Translations under genes and position numbers: made by a program
In this document: positions 33,527 to 41,747 of the stretch, piece after piece
Position numbering within the stretch: the first letter of the stretch is position 1
Layout: each line of letters begins with the position of its first letter
The notes under the pieces: generated by a model
Told to the model about the DNA's origin: nothing
Databases searched by the model: none
What the model saw: the letters and a program-made list of their open reading frames with translations, nothing else
Assembly: GCA_023404095.1 (NCBI GenBank)
Contig: JAEYDD010000015.1
Coordinates: 62,001 to 126,000 of the forward strand
Length of the DNA: 64,000 bases
DNA from: Pseudomonadota bacterium
GTDB taxonomy: Bacteria; Pseudomonadota; Alphaproteobacteria; Rhizobiales; Rhizobiaceae
Direction: 5' to 3'

Positions 33527-34549
33527 ATGAATCTCGTCCGCACAGCGATGCTACTGGCTTTCCTGACGGCCCTTTTCATGGCTGTCGGCTTCCTGATCGG
33601 CGGCAAGAGCGGCATGATGATCGCGCTTGTCATAGCTGCGGCAACGAACCTCTTCTCGTATTGGAACGCGGACAAGATGGTCCTGTCGATGTATGGGGCC
33701 AAGGAGGTAGATGAGCGCAGCGCGCCGGAATACTATGGCATGGTGCGCGATCTGGCCGCGCGCGCCGGCCTGCCGATGCCGCGCGTCTATGTGATCAACA
33801 GCGACCAGCCCAACGCCTTCGCCACTGGCCGCAATCCGCAAAACGCCGCGGTGGCCGCCTCGACCGGTCTTTTGCATAGCCTGACCTACGAGGAGGTGGC
33901 CGGAGTCATGGCGCACGAGCTGGCCCATGTGCAAAATCGCGATACGCTGACCATGACGATCACGGCCACCATTGCCGGTGCGATCTCGATGCTGGCGAAT
34001 TTTGCGATGTTCTTCGGCGGAAATCGCGAGAACAACAACAATCCGCTCGGATTCGTCGGTATGTTGATTGCCATGATCGTGGCCCCCTTCGCCGCAATGC
34101 TGGTACAGATGGCGATCAGTCGCACCCGGGAATATTCGGCCGACAGGCGCGGTGCCGAGATCTGCGGCAATCCGCTTTGGCTCTCGTCTGCCCTGCGCAA
34201 GATCGCCGTTGCGGCCGGCCGCATCCCTAACGACGCGGCGGAGCACAACCCTGCCACCGCACACATGTTCATCATCAATCCGCTGTCCGGCGCTCGGATG
34301 GATAATCTGTTCTCCACCCATCCGGATACCGGAAACCGGATCGCTGCTCTCGAGGCCATGGCAACGGAAATGCGCCAGAGGGACGCGGCTGGCTCCGGCG
34401 GCGGTTCGACCGGTGCATGGGGTTCCGGCGGACGTGAGACCTCGACGCGGCAGCCCGGGGCTGCTAAGCCCGAACGCAAATCGCGTTCCGTTCCGACGAC
34501 CGGCTGGGGACGCGGTGGTTCTGAACCACCCAAAGGTCCCTGGTCTTGA
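33527..34549 (+). CDS. htpX: membrane zinc metalloprotease HtpX
   Basis: 340 residues. Two N-terminal transmembrane helices (AMLLAFLTALFMAVGFLIGG; MMIALVIAAATNLFSYW) precede the M48 catalytic motif MAHELAHVQNRD (HEXXH), a second membrane pair, and the downstream Glu in SADRRGAEICG. The C-terminal tail from about 290 is long, Gly/Ser-rich and basic, as in other rhizobial HtpX. It degrades damaged inner-membrane proteins. Its stop overlaps the TTG start of rsmB. Confidence 0.95.
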   Translation: MNLVRTAMLLAFLTALFMAVGFLIGGKSGMMIALVIAAATNLFSYWNADKMVLSMYGAKEVDERSAPEYYGMVRDLAARAGLPMPRVYVINSDQPNAFATGRNPQNAAVAASTGLLHSLTYEEVAGVMAHELAHVQNRDTLTMTITATIAGAISMLANFAMFFGGNRENNNNPLGFVGMLIAMIVAPFAAMLVQMAISRTREYSADRRGAEICGNPLWLSSALRKIAVAAGRIPNDAAEHNPATAHMFIINPLSGARMDNLFSTHPDTGNRIAALEAMATEMRQRDAAGSGGGSTGAWGSGGRETSTRQPGAAKPERKSRSVPTTGWGRGGSEPPKGPWS

Positions 34550-35940
34550 AAATCAATAGAACAACAAAAGAAACGCATCCGAAACGACATTCGGGAGCCA
34601 GGTCCGATGGCCGCGAGGACGCTGAGAAGACCGGTATCAAACCGCGGCTCGTCGCAACCAGGCTTTTGGCGGCGGTGGTCGACCGCCAGACTTCGCTCGA
34701 CGGCATGCTCGATTCGGAAAACGGCAATCCCGGCTATCGGGCGCTGAATGATGCCGACCGGGCGCTGGCGCGGGCAATTCTCAATACCTCGCTTCGTCAT
34801 CTGCCACGCATTCAGGCGATCATTGATTCATTGGTTGAAACGCCGCTGCCCGAGGGTGCGCGATCCCTCTATCACCTGCTCACGGTAGCGTCAGCGCAGA
34901 TCCTCTACCTGGACGTGCCAGATCATTCCGCCGTCGATATTGCCGTGGAGCAGGCGCGCTCCGACCCGCGCAGTCGGCGCTTCGCCGGACTGGTCAACGC
35001 CGTGCTGCGCCGGCTGGCGCGCGAGAAGGTTCCGCACCTGACCGCTACCCATGTCATACCGGTCATACCGCCTTGGTTCTACGAGCGGCTGGAGCAGATC
35101 TACGGCCGCGACCACGCCTTCCGCATCGCGGAATCCTTGCTTGCACCGGCCGCAATCGATCTGACTGTCAAATCGGAACCCGATGTGTGGGCCGAAAAGC
35201 TCGGGGGCGCGGTCCTGCCGACGGGATCCGTGCGCCTGACGGCATTTTCAGGAAAGGTACCGGATCTCGAAGGTTTTTCCGATGGGGAATGGTGGGTGCA
35301 GGACGCCGCGGCCGCCATTCCGGCCAAACTCTTTCCCGCGCTTGCCGGCAAGGCGGTGGCAGATCTGTGCGCGGCCCCCGGGGGAAAGACGGCACAACTG
35401 GCACTGGCCGGTGCAAGGGTAACCGCGCTCGACCAGTCGAAGAGCCGCCTTAAGCGCCTTGAGAGCAATCTGACCCGGCTGGGGCTCTCGGCGAAGACGG
35501 CGGAGACCAACCTCCTGGACTTTCGGCCGGACGAACTGTTCGATGCCGTGCTGCTCGACGCCCCTTGCTCGTCGACGGGGACCATTCGCCGGCATCCGGA
35601 CGTTCTGTGGACCAAGGGGCCGGCCGATATCGAGAAACTGGCACTTTTGCAGGAACGCCTGCTCCGTCACGCCACGACGCTGGTCAAGCCCGGTGGCTAC
35701 CTCGTCTTTTCCAATTGCTCGCTCGACCCGCGCGAGGGCGAGGAAGTGACGGCCAGCGTGCTCGCCGATCATCCCGACTGGTCGAGAGTGCCGATCAATC
35801 CGGCCCGCTGGCCCGGTCTGGAGGAAGCCGTTTCGCCGCTTGGCGAATTCCGCACGACGCCGGCCATGCTGCCGGGTGGAGAGGCTGTGGCCGGGGGGCT
35901 CGATGGCTTTTATGCGGTGCTGCTTCAACGGCAGGCGTGA
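34546..35940 (+). CDS. rsmB: 16S rRNA (cytosine967-C5)-methyltransferase, RsmB/NOP family
   Basis: 464 residues from a TTG start that overlaps the htpX stop by four bases. No in-frame ATG lies near, and the family's N-terminal extension is variable. A NusB-like RNA-binding domain (about 35-165, RLLAAVVDRQTSLDGML, GLVNAVLRRLARE) is followed by the SAM methyltransferase with motif I VADLCAAPGGKTAQLALAGA, motif IV Cys in LLDAPCSSTGTIRRHPD, and motif VI Cys in FSNCSLDPREGEE. It forms m5C967 in 16S rRNA. Confidence 0.93.
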   Translation: MKINRTTKETHPKRHSGARSDGREDAEKTGIKPRLVATRLLAAVVDRQTSLDGMLDSENGNPGYRALNDADRALARAILNTSLRHLPRIQAIIDSLVETPLPEGARSLYHLLTVASAQILYLDVPDHSAVDIAVEQARSDPRSRRFAGLVNAVLRRLAREKVPHLTATHVIPVIPPWFYERLEQIYGRDHAFRIAESLLAPAAIDLTVKSEPDVWAEKLGGAVLPTGSVRLTAFSGKVPDLEGFSDGEWWVQDAAAAIPAKLFPALAGKAVADLCAAPGGKTAQLALAGARVTALDQSKSRLKRLESNLTRLGLSAKTAETNLLDFRPDELFDAVLLDAPCSSTGTIRRHPDVLWTKGPADIEKLALLQERLLRHATTLVKPGGYLVFSNCSLDPREGEEVTASVLADHPDWSRVPINPARWPGLEEAVSPLGEFRTTPAMLPGGEAVAGGLDGFYAVLLQRQA

Positions 35941-36020
35941 GACTTTTCCGGCGTCCTTGGGCAAGACTGCCCCAAAAATACCGGGCAAGGGGAGAAACGT
36001 CCCTTCAGCGCGCTGTTTTC

Positions 36021-36076
36021 ATCAACAATCCATCGTTGATCGGCGAATTGACGCAGCGATAGCCTGCGCCTACCAA
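36021..36076 (+). promoter_or_regulatory. candidate promoter and operator upstream of heparinase-like gene
   Basis: TTGACG (36048-36053) and TACCAA (36071-36076) are 17 bases apart and face the gene starting at 36103. Just upstream is the imperfect palindrome ATCAAC-n8-GTTGAT (36021-36040), which could bind a regulator. Confidence 0.4.
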
Positions 36077-36102
36077 TGAATCGATGAAAGAGTTTGTTAA
36101 CG

Positions 36103-37788
36103 ATGCGGCTTTCTGACCGGCAACGGCTGGCCTATCTCTATGGACACGAGACGTGGAGACGGTTTTCGCGGCGGCTTGCCGTGGGGCGCGTTTCGGCGCT
36201 GCGTTTTGCCGGCCGCACGCCGGAGAGACTGGTGGTCGCACCGACGGATCTGCGACCGGCTGATCCGTTCACGGCAGAGGAAATCATCGCCGGCCGGTTT
36301 CCGCTGGCAGGGCGCATGCTCGATTGCGAGGGCGAGTCACCCTTTGCGCTGGAACTTCCGTCGGAAGAGTTTGCAAGCAGGCTTCATTGCTTCGCCTGGC
36401 TGCGTCACATGCGGGTGGCGGAAAAGGATGCAGCGTCCTTCGTCGTTCGCCGCATCATCGATGACTGGATTCAGACACACGGTCGCGTCATTGCGGGTAT
36501 CGCCTGGCGACCGGAGCTGATCGCCCAGCGGATCATCGCCTGGCTGTCGCATTCTCCCGTCGTGCTGCGCGAGGCCGACTACTCCTTCTATCGACGCTTT
36601 CTCAAGAGCCTGGCGTTTCAGGTGCGTTATCTGCGCCACATCGCCGATACCACGCGGGATGGCGAACCGCGGCTTAAGGTGCGCATCGCGCTTGCAATGG
36701 CGTCGATCGCCATGCCGAATGCCGTCTCGGCAATACGCCGGGCATCACGGCATCTCGACCGCGAGCTCGATCACCAGATCCTGCCCGATGGCGGGCATGT
36801 CTCGCGCAATCCGCGCGTCGGGCTCGATCTGCTGTTCGACCTGTTGCCGCTGCGCCAGACGTATGTGAATCTCGGCCACGATGTTCCCCAGCGGCTTATT
36901 CCGTGCATCGATCGGATCTTTCCGGCGCTCCGCTTCTTTCGGCATCAGGGCGGCGAGCTTGCTCTCTTCAACGGCGCCACCTACACGCTCGCCAACGAAC
37001 TTCTTTCCGTGCTGCGCTACGACGAGACCTCGGGGGCGCCGTTTCGCGGGTTGCCGCAGACCGGATACGAGCGGATCGAAGCTGGCGAAACCACGATCAT
37101 CGTCGACACCGGAAAACCGCACGCTGTCGCACTTTCGACCACGGCAACGGCTGGTTGCCTTTCGCTGGAAATGTCATCCGGTCGGAACCGATACTTCGTC
37201 AATTCCGGCTGCCCGCGCTTTGCAGGCGAAGCGATCCGGCAGTTGTCACGCGCAACGGCTGCGCAAACGGTCGCAGTCCTCAACGACACCTCGTCGGCGC
37301 GCATCTCTGATTCCGGCTATCTGGGCCCGGTCATCTTCGGCGGCGTATCGAAGGTCGAGGTCGCGCGTTACGAAAAGACCGATGGCGCGGACGGGCTTGT
37401 AGCGACGCATGATGGATATCTGGCAAACTTCGGCCTGCTCTACGAGCGAGATCTTTACGTCAACGCCGCCGGCACCGATATCAGGGGACGCGAGCGCTTC
37501 ATGAAGCCCGGGGGTGGCGCGCCGGATGGTGCCGGCAACGTTGCGGTCGTGCGCTTTCACATCCATCCCGCTATCCGCATCGTGCCGGTCGATCGAAACG
37601 AAGTACGCCTGGTGGGCAATGACGGCGAAAGCTGGCGGTTTTCCTGCCTCGATGTTGCGGTCACGGAGGAGGAGGACGTCTTCTTCGCCGATCCCTCCGG
37701 TGTCCGTGCCGCGCGACAACTCACGCTTGCCATGCCGCTCGGCACTGTTCCGGAAATTCAGTGGTTCATGCGGCGCGAACGGCGTTGA
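36103..37788 (+). CDS. heparinase II/III family protein
   Basis: 561 residues from the ATG at 36103. The N-terminal helical toroid (LSDRQRLAYLYGHETWRRFSRRL; HCFAWLRHMRVAEKD; ELDHQILPDGGHVSRNPRVGLDLLFDLLPLRQTY) is typical of the rhizobial family. The C-terminal beta-rich heparinase II/III domain (about 320-550: GYERIEAGETTIIVDTGKP, SCLDVAVTEEEDVFFADP) follows. No signal peptide is visible, unlike true secreted lyases, so a cytoplasmic or unknown role in polysaccharide metabolism is possible. It lies between rsmB and purH, a linkage I recall for rhizobia. Confidence 0.88.
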   Translation: MRLSDRQRLAYLYGHETWRRFSRRLAVGRVSALRFAGRTPERLVVAPTDLRPADPFTAEEIIAGRFPLAGRMLDCEGESPFALELPSEEFASRLHCFAWLRHMRVAEKDAASFVVRRIIDDWIQTHGRVIAGIAWRPELIAQRIIAWLSHSPVVLREADYSFYRRFLKSLAFQVRYLRHIADTTRDGEPRLKVRIALAMASIAMPNAVSAIRRASRHLDRELDHQILPDGGHVSRNPRVGLDLLFDLLPLRQTYVNLGHDVPQRLIPCIDRIFPALRFFRHQGGELALFNGATYTLANELLSVLRYDETSGAPFRGLPQTGYERIEAGETTIIVDTGKPHAVALSTTATAGCLSLEMSSGRNRYFVNSGCPRFAGEAIRQLSRATAAQTVAVLNDTSSARISDSGYLGPVIFGGVSKVEVARYEKTDGADGLVATHDGYLANFGLLYERDLYVNAAGTDIRGRERFMKPGGGAPDGAGNVAVVRFHIHPAIRIVPVDRNEVRLVGNDGESWRFSCLDVAVTEEEDVFFADPSGVRAARQLTLAMPLGTVPEIQWFMRRERR

Positions 37789-37904
37789 CGGCGGCGGCCA
37801 AGGGGAAATTGCTGGTTTCCTCGCTTGGGCTCGTGTGTTAACGGGGCGGCATGTTCCGCCGGCGGCTCGCTCGGGCGCCGGCCCTATCCTCCCGGAGATA
37901 TCCC

Positions 37905-39515
37905 ATGGCCGTCGCTTCCAAGAAAATACCCGCTCCCGACCGCGTCGAGGTGAAGACCGCGCTTCTTTCGGTGTCCGATAAGAGCGGGATCGTCGATCTC
38001 GCCCGCGCCCTTTCGGCAAAGGGTGTGCGGCTTCTCTCCACCGGCGGGACGCACAAGGCGCTGAGCGATGCAGGGCTTGCCGTGACGGACGTGTCCGAGA
38101 TTACCGGCTTTCCCGAGATCATGGACGGTCGCGTCAAGACGCTGCACCCGAACGTCCATGGCGGCCTGCTCGCCATTCGCGATGATGCCGAGCACGTGGC
38201 GGCGATGCAGGCGCACGGGATCGGCGGCATCGATCTTGCGGTCATCAACCTCTATCCTTTCGAGGAAGTCCGCGCAAAGGGCGGCGACTATCCGACGACG
38301 GTCGAGAACATCGACATCGGCGGCCCGGCGATGATCCGCGCATCGGCTAAAAACCACGCCTATGTGACGATCGTCACCGATCCGGCCGATTATCCGGCAC
38401 TCGTCGAAGAGCTTGCGGACGGAACGACGTCCTATGCGTTCCGGCAGCGGCTTGGCGCCAAGGCATTCGCCCGTACAGCTGCCTATGACACGGCGATATC
38501 GAACTGGTTTGCGGAAGCGCTCGACATTGCCACGCCGGCCTACCGCACCGTTGGCGGCGTTTTGAAGGAAGAGATGCGCTACGGAGAGAACCCCCACCAG
38601 AAGGCGGCGTTCTACGTGACCGGCGAGAACAGGCCGGGTGTCGCCACGGCGACGTTGCTGCAGGGCAAGCAGCTTTCCTACAACAATATCAACGACACGG
38701 ATGCCGCCTTCGAGCTGGTTGCCGAATTCCTGCCGCAGAACGGTCCGGCCTGTGCGATCATCAAGCATGCAAACCCCTGCGGTGTCGCCACCGCGCCGAG
38801 CCTGAAGGAGGCCTACCAGCGCGCGCTGGCCTGCGATCCGGTCTCTGCCTTCGGCGGGATCATCGCGCTGAACAGCACGCTCGACGCGGCGACGGCGGAG
38901 GAGATCGTCAAGCTCTTCACCGAGGTCATCATCGCCCCGGCGGCAGACGAAGCCGCCCGCGCCGTCATTGCCGCCAAGCCGAACCTTCGCCTGCTCGTCA
39001 CAGGAGGCCTGCCCGACCCGCGCACGCCCGGCATCTCGGCAAAGACCGTTTCCGGCGGCCTGCTCGTGCAGAGCCGCGACAACGGCATGGTCGAGGACCT
39101 GGAGCTGAAAGTGGTGACGAAGCGCGCTCCGAGCGCGCAGGAGCTTGAGGACATGAAGTTCGCCTTCAAGGTTGCCAAGCACGTGAAGTCGAACGCGGTC
39201 GTCTACGCCAAGGACGGCCAGACGGCCGGCATCGGCGCGGGGCAGATGAGCCGCGTCGATTCAGCCCGTATCGCCGCGCTGAAGGCCGAGGAGGCCGCAA
39301 AGGCGATGGGGCTGGCGGAACCACTGACGCGCGGCTCGGCCGTCGCGTCAGAAGCCTTCCTGCCCTTCGCCGACGGTCTGCTTTCGGCAATTGCCGCCGG
39401 CGCCACCGCCGTCATCCAGCCCGGTGGCTCGATGCGTGATGCCGAGGTGATCGCTGCCGCCGACGAAGCCGGCGTCGCCATGGTCTTTACGGGCATGCGC
39501 CACTTCCGTCACTGA
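37905..39515 (+). CDS. purH: bifunctional AICAR formyltransferase / IMP cyclohydrolase
   Basis: 536 residues from the ATG at 37905. The MGS-like IMP cyclohydrolase domain (about 15-160: ALLSVSDKSGIVDLARAL, LLSTGGTHKAL, DGRVKTLHPNVHGGLL) is followed by the AICAR transformylase domain (MRYGENPHQKAAFY, AIIKHANPCGVA, SAFGGIIALN and the C-terminal AVIQPGGSMRDAEVIAAADEAGVAMVFTGMRHFRH). It catalyses the last two steps of IMP synthesis. The open frame continues 18 codons upstream without similarity. Confidence 0.97.
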   Translation: MAVASKKIPAPDRVEVKTALLSVSDKSGIVDLARALSAKGVRLLSTGGTHKALSDAGLAVTDVSEITGFPEIMDGRVKTLHPNVHGGLLAIRDDAEHVAAMQAHGIGGIDLAVINLYPFEEVRAKGGDYPTTVENIDIGGPAMIRASAKNHAYVTIVTDPADYPALVEELADGTTSYAFRQRLGAKAFARTAAYDTAISNWFAEALDIATPAYRTVGGVLKEEMRYGENPHQKAAFYVTGENRPGVATATLLQGKQLSYNNINDTDAAFELVAEFLPQNGPACAIIKHANPCGVATAPSLKEAYQRALACDPVSAFGGIIALNSTLDAATAEEIVKLFTEVIIAPAADEAARAVIAAKPNLRLLVTGGLPDPRTPGISAKTVSGGLLVQSRDNGMVEDLELKVVTKRAPSAQELEDMKFAFKVAKHVKSNAVVYAKDGQTAGIGAGQMSRVDSARIAALKAEEAAKAMGLAEPLTRGSAVASEAFLPFADGLLSAIAAGATAVIQPGGSMRDAEVIAAADEAGVAMVFTGMRHFRH

Positions 39516-39787
39516 GGCGACTGTCCGCAAAGGGCGGCGGTTGGCGCCAGAGGGCGATTGCAGATGTTCTATGCCCCTCCCCGTGTTAGGCACGGCGGAG
39601 GGTTTCTACCCAGTCTCTTCGCCAACGCTTTCTATAGGCAGACGAGCGTGGTGTTTGCCGGTGGAAGAGACCGCCGGGCCTGCGTGGAAATGCGCCTTGC
39701 GCAATTCTGCCGTTCGCCCGATTCTCTGCACATGAGCGCGAAAAGCGGCTTCCGGGCCATGATCTCGCAGTTGGGCGCGGTGTCTGA
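39516..39787. other. intergenic region after purH, no supported gene
   Basis: No recognisable gene, RNA or strong terminator is seen in these 272 bases. A plus-strand frame (39558-39836) exists, but without a good ribosome site or similarity I recognise. Confidence 0.4.
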
Positions 39788-39985
39788 CTACACGCGCCCG
39801 ATCGCGCCGGGCTGCACGCTTCTGTCGCTGCCATAGTCGCGGCTATAGGAAACCTGTCCTCGGCCTGTTTTCGGCAGGCGTTTCCGTTCGTGTTCGGCAA
39901 GCTGGAACGTCCCGTCGGCAAAGGTGCCGGTCTCGGCGGTTTCGGCTCGGTCGAAGCGCAAGACGCTCAGCAGATTTGAAAGCAT
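39788..39985 (-). CDS. small hypothetical protein
   Basis: 65 residues (MLSNLLSVLRFDRAETAE at the N-terminus) from an ATG at 39985 preceded by AGGAGG with a near-ideal spacer, the main reason to take it as real. The composition is polar and basic towards the C-terminus, with no Cys, no membrane segment beyond a short hydrophobic start, and no family I recognise. It lies in a gene-poor stretch between purH and the integrase remnant. Confidence 0.4.
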   Translation of the reverse strand: MLSNLLSVLRFDRAETAETGTFADGTFQLAEHERKRLPKTGRGQVSYSRDYGSDRSVQPGAIGRV

Positions 39986-40224
39986 GGTCGTTCCTCCTGG
40001 TCAGCGCAGAAACGGCGATTCGCCGTTTCCGTTCCATGCCTACCCCGGAAAATCAAAACGGATCGTTAACCATGAGGGGCGCCATTGCGTTGGCTGCAGT
40101 CACGATCGGCGGAAATCAGACCATCGACACGCGGGCCGACAGCGCGCTCGTCGAACTATTGCAACGGCTCGAGGTCCGGTCGGCTCGTCGATAGACGCGC
40201 GATGAGAAGGACCGGAACTAGGAT

Positions 40225-40240
40225 GCCTCAATATTGAGGC
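40225..40240. repeat. perfect 16-base palindrome beside integrase remnant
   Basis: GCCTCAATATTGAGGC is a perfect palindrome, located about 20 bases beyond the last codon of the broken integrase frame. It may be an attachment-core or operator remnant; nothing proves this. Confidence 0.4.
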
Positions 40241-40258
40241 GACTGCGCCAGAGCAAGA

Positions 40259-40950
40259 TTAATAGCAGCAAATGAAGTCCGACCCCATGGTAAGCGTAAT
40301 GACCCGGCGATTGTGAGAGATATCGGACCACTTGAGCCCCAGGATCTCCCCACGGCGCATCCCGGTCTCGATTGCGAGGATGACAATCGTCTTGAGGAAC
40401 GGGATCTGTCCAGCGTCGCAGCCGTCGAGCAGACGCTGCTCCTCGTCGCCCGTTAGTCGCCTGCTGCGCTCGTTGCGAATGACCGGGCGGCGAACGAGCT
40501 TCACGACGTTCCTTGCGAGCGGTATGCCCCAATCACGCGTCGCGACCTCGAGGACCTGGCTGAGGATCGCCATCTCTCTAAGCAGTAGATGGAGCTACCG
40601 ACTGAAGACGCTCATCGCGGAACGATGCGACGTCTTGTTGGCTCAACCCGATCAGCTTTCGGTGTGAGAGGTCGTGCCGCCGCAGCACATCGATCCGCTG
40701 CCCCTCCCTGGACTGCACCACGCTTGGTAGGCGTGATCTCGCGCTGATACCGCTCCAGGAGCGCACCAAGCGTCGTGGTCTCGAGGATCTTTGTGTCCGG
40801 AGCTGAACCGACGCGATCGACTTGGGTTTCCAAATCACGCGCCCACTTCTCGGCGTCTGTTTTGCTGTCGAAACTCTTTGCGCGAGGTTTCATACTCCTT
40901 CGGCGAACCTGCGCTTGCCAACGTCCCCTGAGTTTCCTGATAGTTGCCAT
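40259..40950 (-). pseudogene. tyrosine recombinase (phage-type integrase) pseudogene
   Basis: Three minus-strand frames give consecutive parts of one integrase. First, 40950 to about 40720: MATIRKLRGRWQAQVRRRSMKPRAKSF, the arm-binding domain, then DAEKWARDLETQVDRVGS. Second, about 40720-40590: LSQQDVASFRDERLQSVAPST, the core-binding domain. Third, 40573-40259: ILSQVLEVATRDWGIPLARN and ETGMRRGEILGLKWSDISHNRRVITL, catalytic box I with the first Arg. Frame breaks lie near 40720 and 40585, and the protein stops soon after box I, so Lys, His-x-x-Arg and the Tyr nucleophile are missing. It is a remnant of an integrated element. Confidence 0.85.
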
Positions 40951-41082
40951 TTCGATCTCCTGTTGCGTTGGAGATCATGCGTAGGATGCCCCAGCAGAGG
41001 CGCCAAGGACTATTCCGGCACTTCTGCTTGGCCTTCGTAGTCAGCTGGGCTAACGTTCGCCGAACGCAAATCGACAATTACC

Positions 41083-41340
41083 ATGGCAGCCAAGACCACC
41101 CTCAACGCGAAAAACCTGGAGGCTCTCGGGGCGCAACGTGCGATGATCGACTTCACGCTCGATAGCGCTCGCTCCAGCCGCTACAAGCACGCCGCGCGGC
41201 ATCTCGCCGAATGTTCATCGCTTGCACCGCGCATTGATGACTACGGCAGCGCTGAATTCCATGATGCCTATGTTGCCGATCTGAAGCATCGACACGGCAA
41301 GAAGCATGGCTTCTGGAGCTTGGTCGGGTCATGCCGTTGA
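41083..41340 (+). pseudogene. DUF6880-like gene with a large internal deletion
   Basis: An 85-codon frame joins two ends that, from my knowledge of the family, belong to a protein of over 400 residues. The N-terminus KTTLNAKNLEALGA matches the start of DUF6880 proteins, while RAMIDFTLDSARSSRYKHAARHLAECSSLAPRI...HRHGKKHGFWSLVG matches their extreme C-terminus. The join is at about residue 18 (GAQ/RAMID) and keeps frame. There is no evident ribosome site. It sits next to the integrase pseudogene and is probably a deletion scar; a genuine short protein is the alternative. Confidence 0.55.
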
Positions 41341-41380
41341 GGTTTGGACCAAAGCACCCGCGCTCCGGACCATGTGACAC

Positions 41381-41596
41381 TCACCAGTTACCAGGGTCGG
41401 CGGTGTGATCGGTCACCGCATACTCGTCTGCCTTTTCTCGATCGAGCACCAATTCCGTCGTCGTCTTCGTTTCGTCTGTGACCAGGTAGTTGATCGGCAC
41501 CGATCCTCTACTTAGCTCTCGATACATCTGCAGGGCAGCCTCCTCGGCGGTGTCTGCTTCTATCTTAAGGGTAGTAGTGACTGCGAATGTCGGCAT
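41381..41596 (-). CDS. small hypothetical protein
   Basis: 71 residues from the ATG at 41596 (MPTFAVTTTLKIEADTAEEAALQMYRELSRG start). The frame is open further upstream, but there it overlaps the cfa 5' region and loses the regular pattern. The sequence looks like a small alpha/beta fold (alternating strand FAVTTTLKIEA, helix TAEEAALQMYRELS, strand INYLVTDETKTTTELVLD) and is acidic. I do not recognise a family. It is divergent from cfa. Confidence 0.5.
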   Translation of the reverse strand: MPTFAVTTTLKIEADTAEEAALQMYRELSRGSVPINYLVTDETKTTTELVLDREKADEYAVTDHTADPGNW

Positions 41597-41747
41597 GGCT
41601 TGGCCCTCACTGTGTGCCGCATCTCGTGCGACAGAACTGTAGATCCCATAATGATTGAGAGCCAGGAAGCAAGTTGACCGAACCCATCGATCAGATGAGA
41701 GTTGGGCAACCGGACTTCCCGGCATTCAGGAACAACTCGAGGCGCTC

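Noticed and set aside
39558..39836. Plus-strand 92-codon frame after purH
   Set aside because: No good ribosome site, no similarity, and partly antisense to the better supported small ORF at 39788-39985.
40072..40194. 40-codon plus-strand frame MRGAIALAAVTIGGNQT...
   Set aside because: No ribosome site and too short to judge; likely chance.
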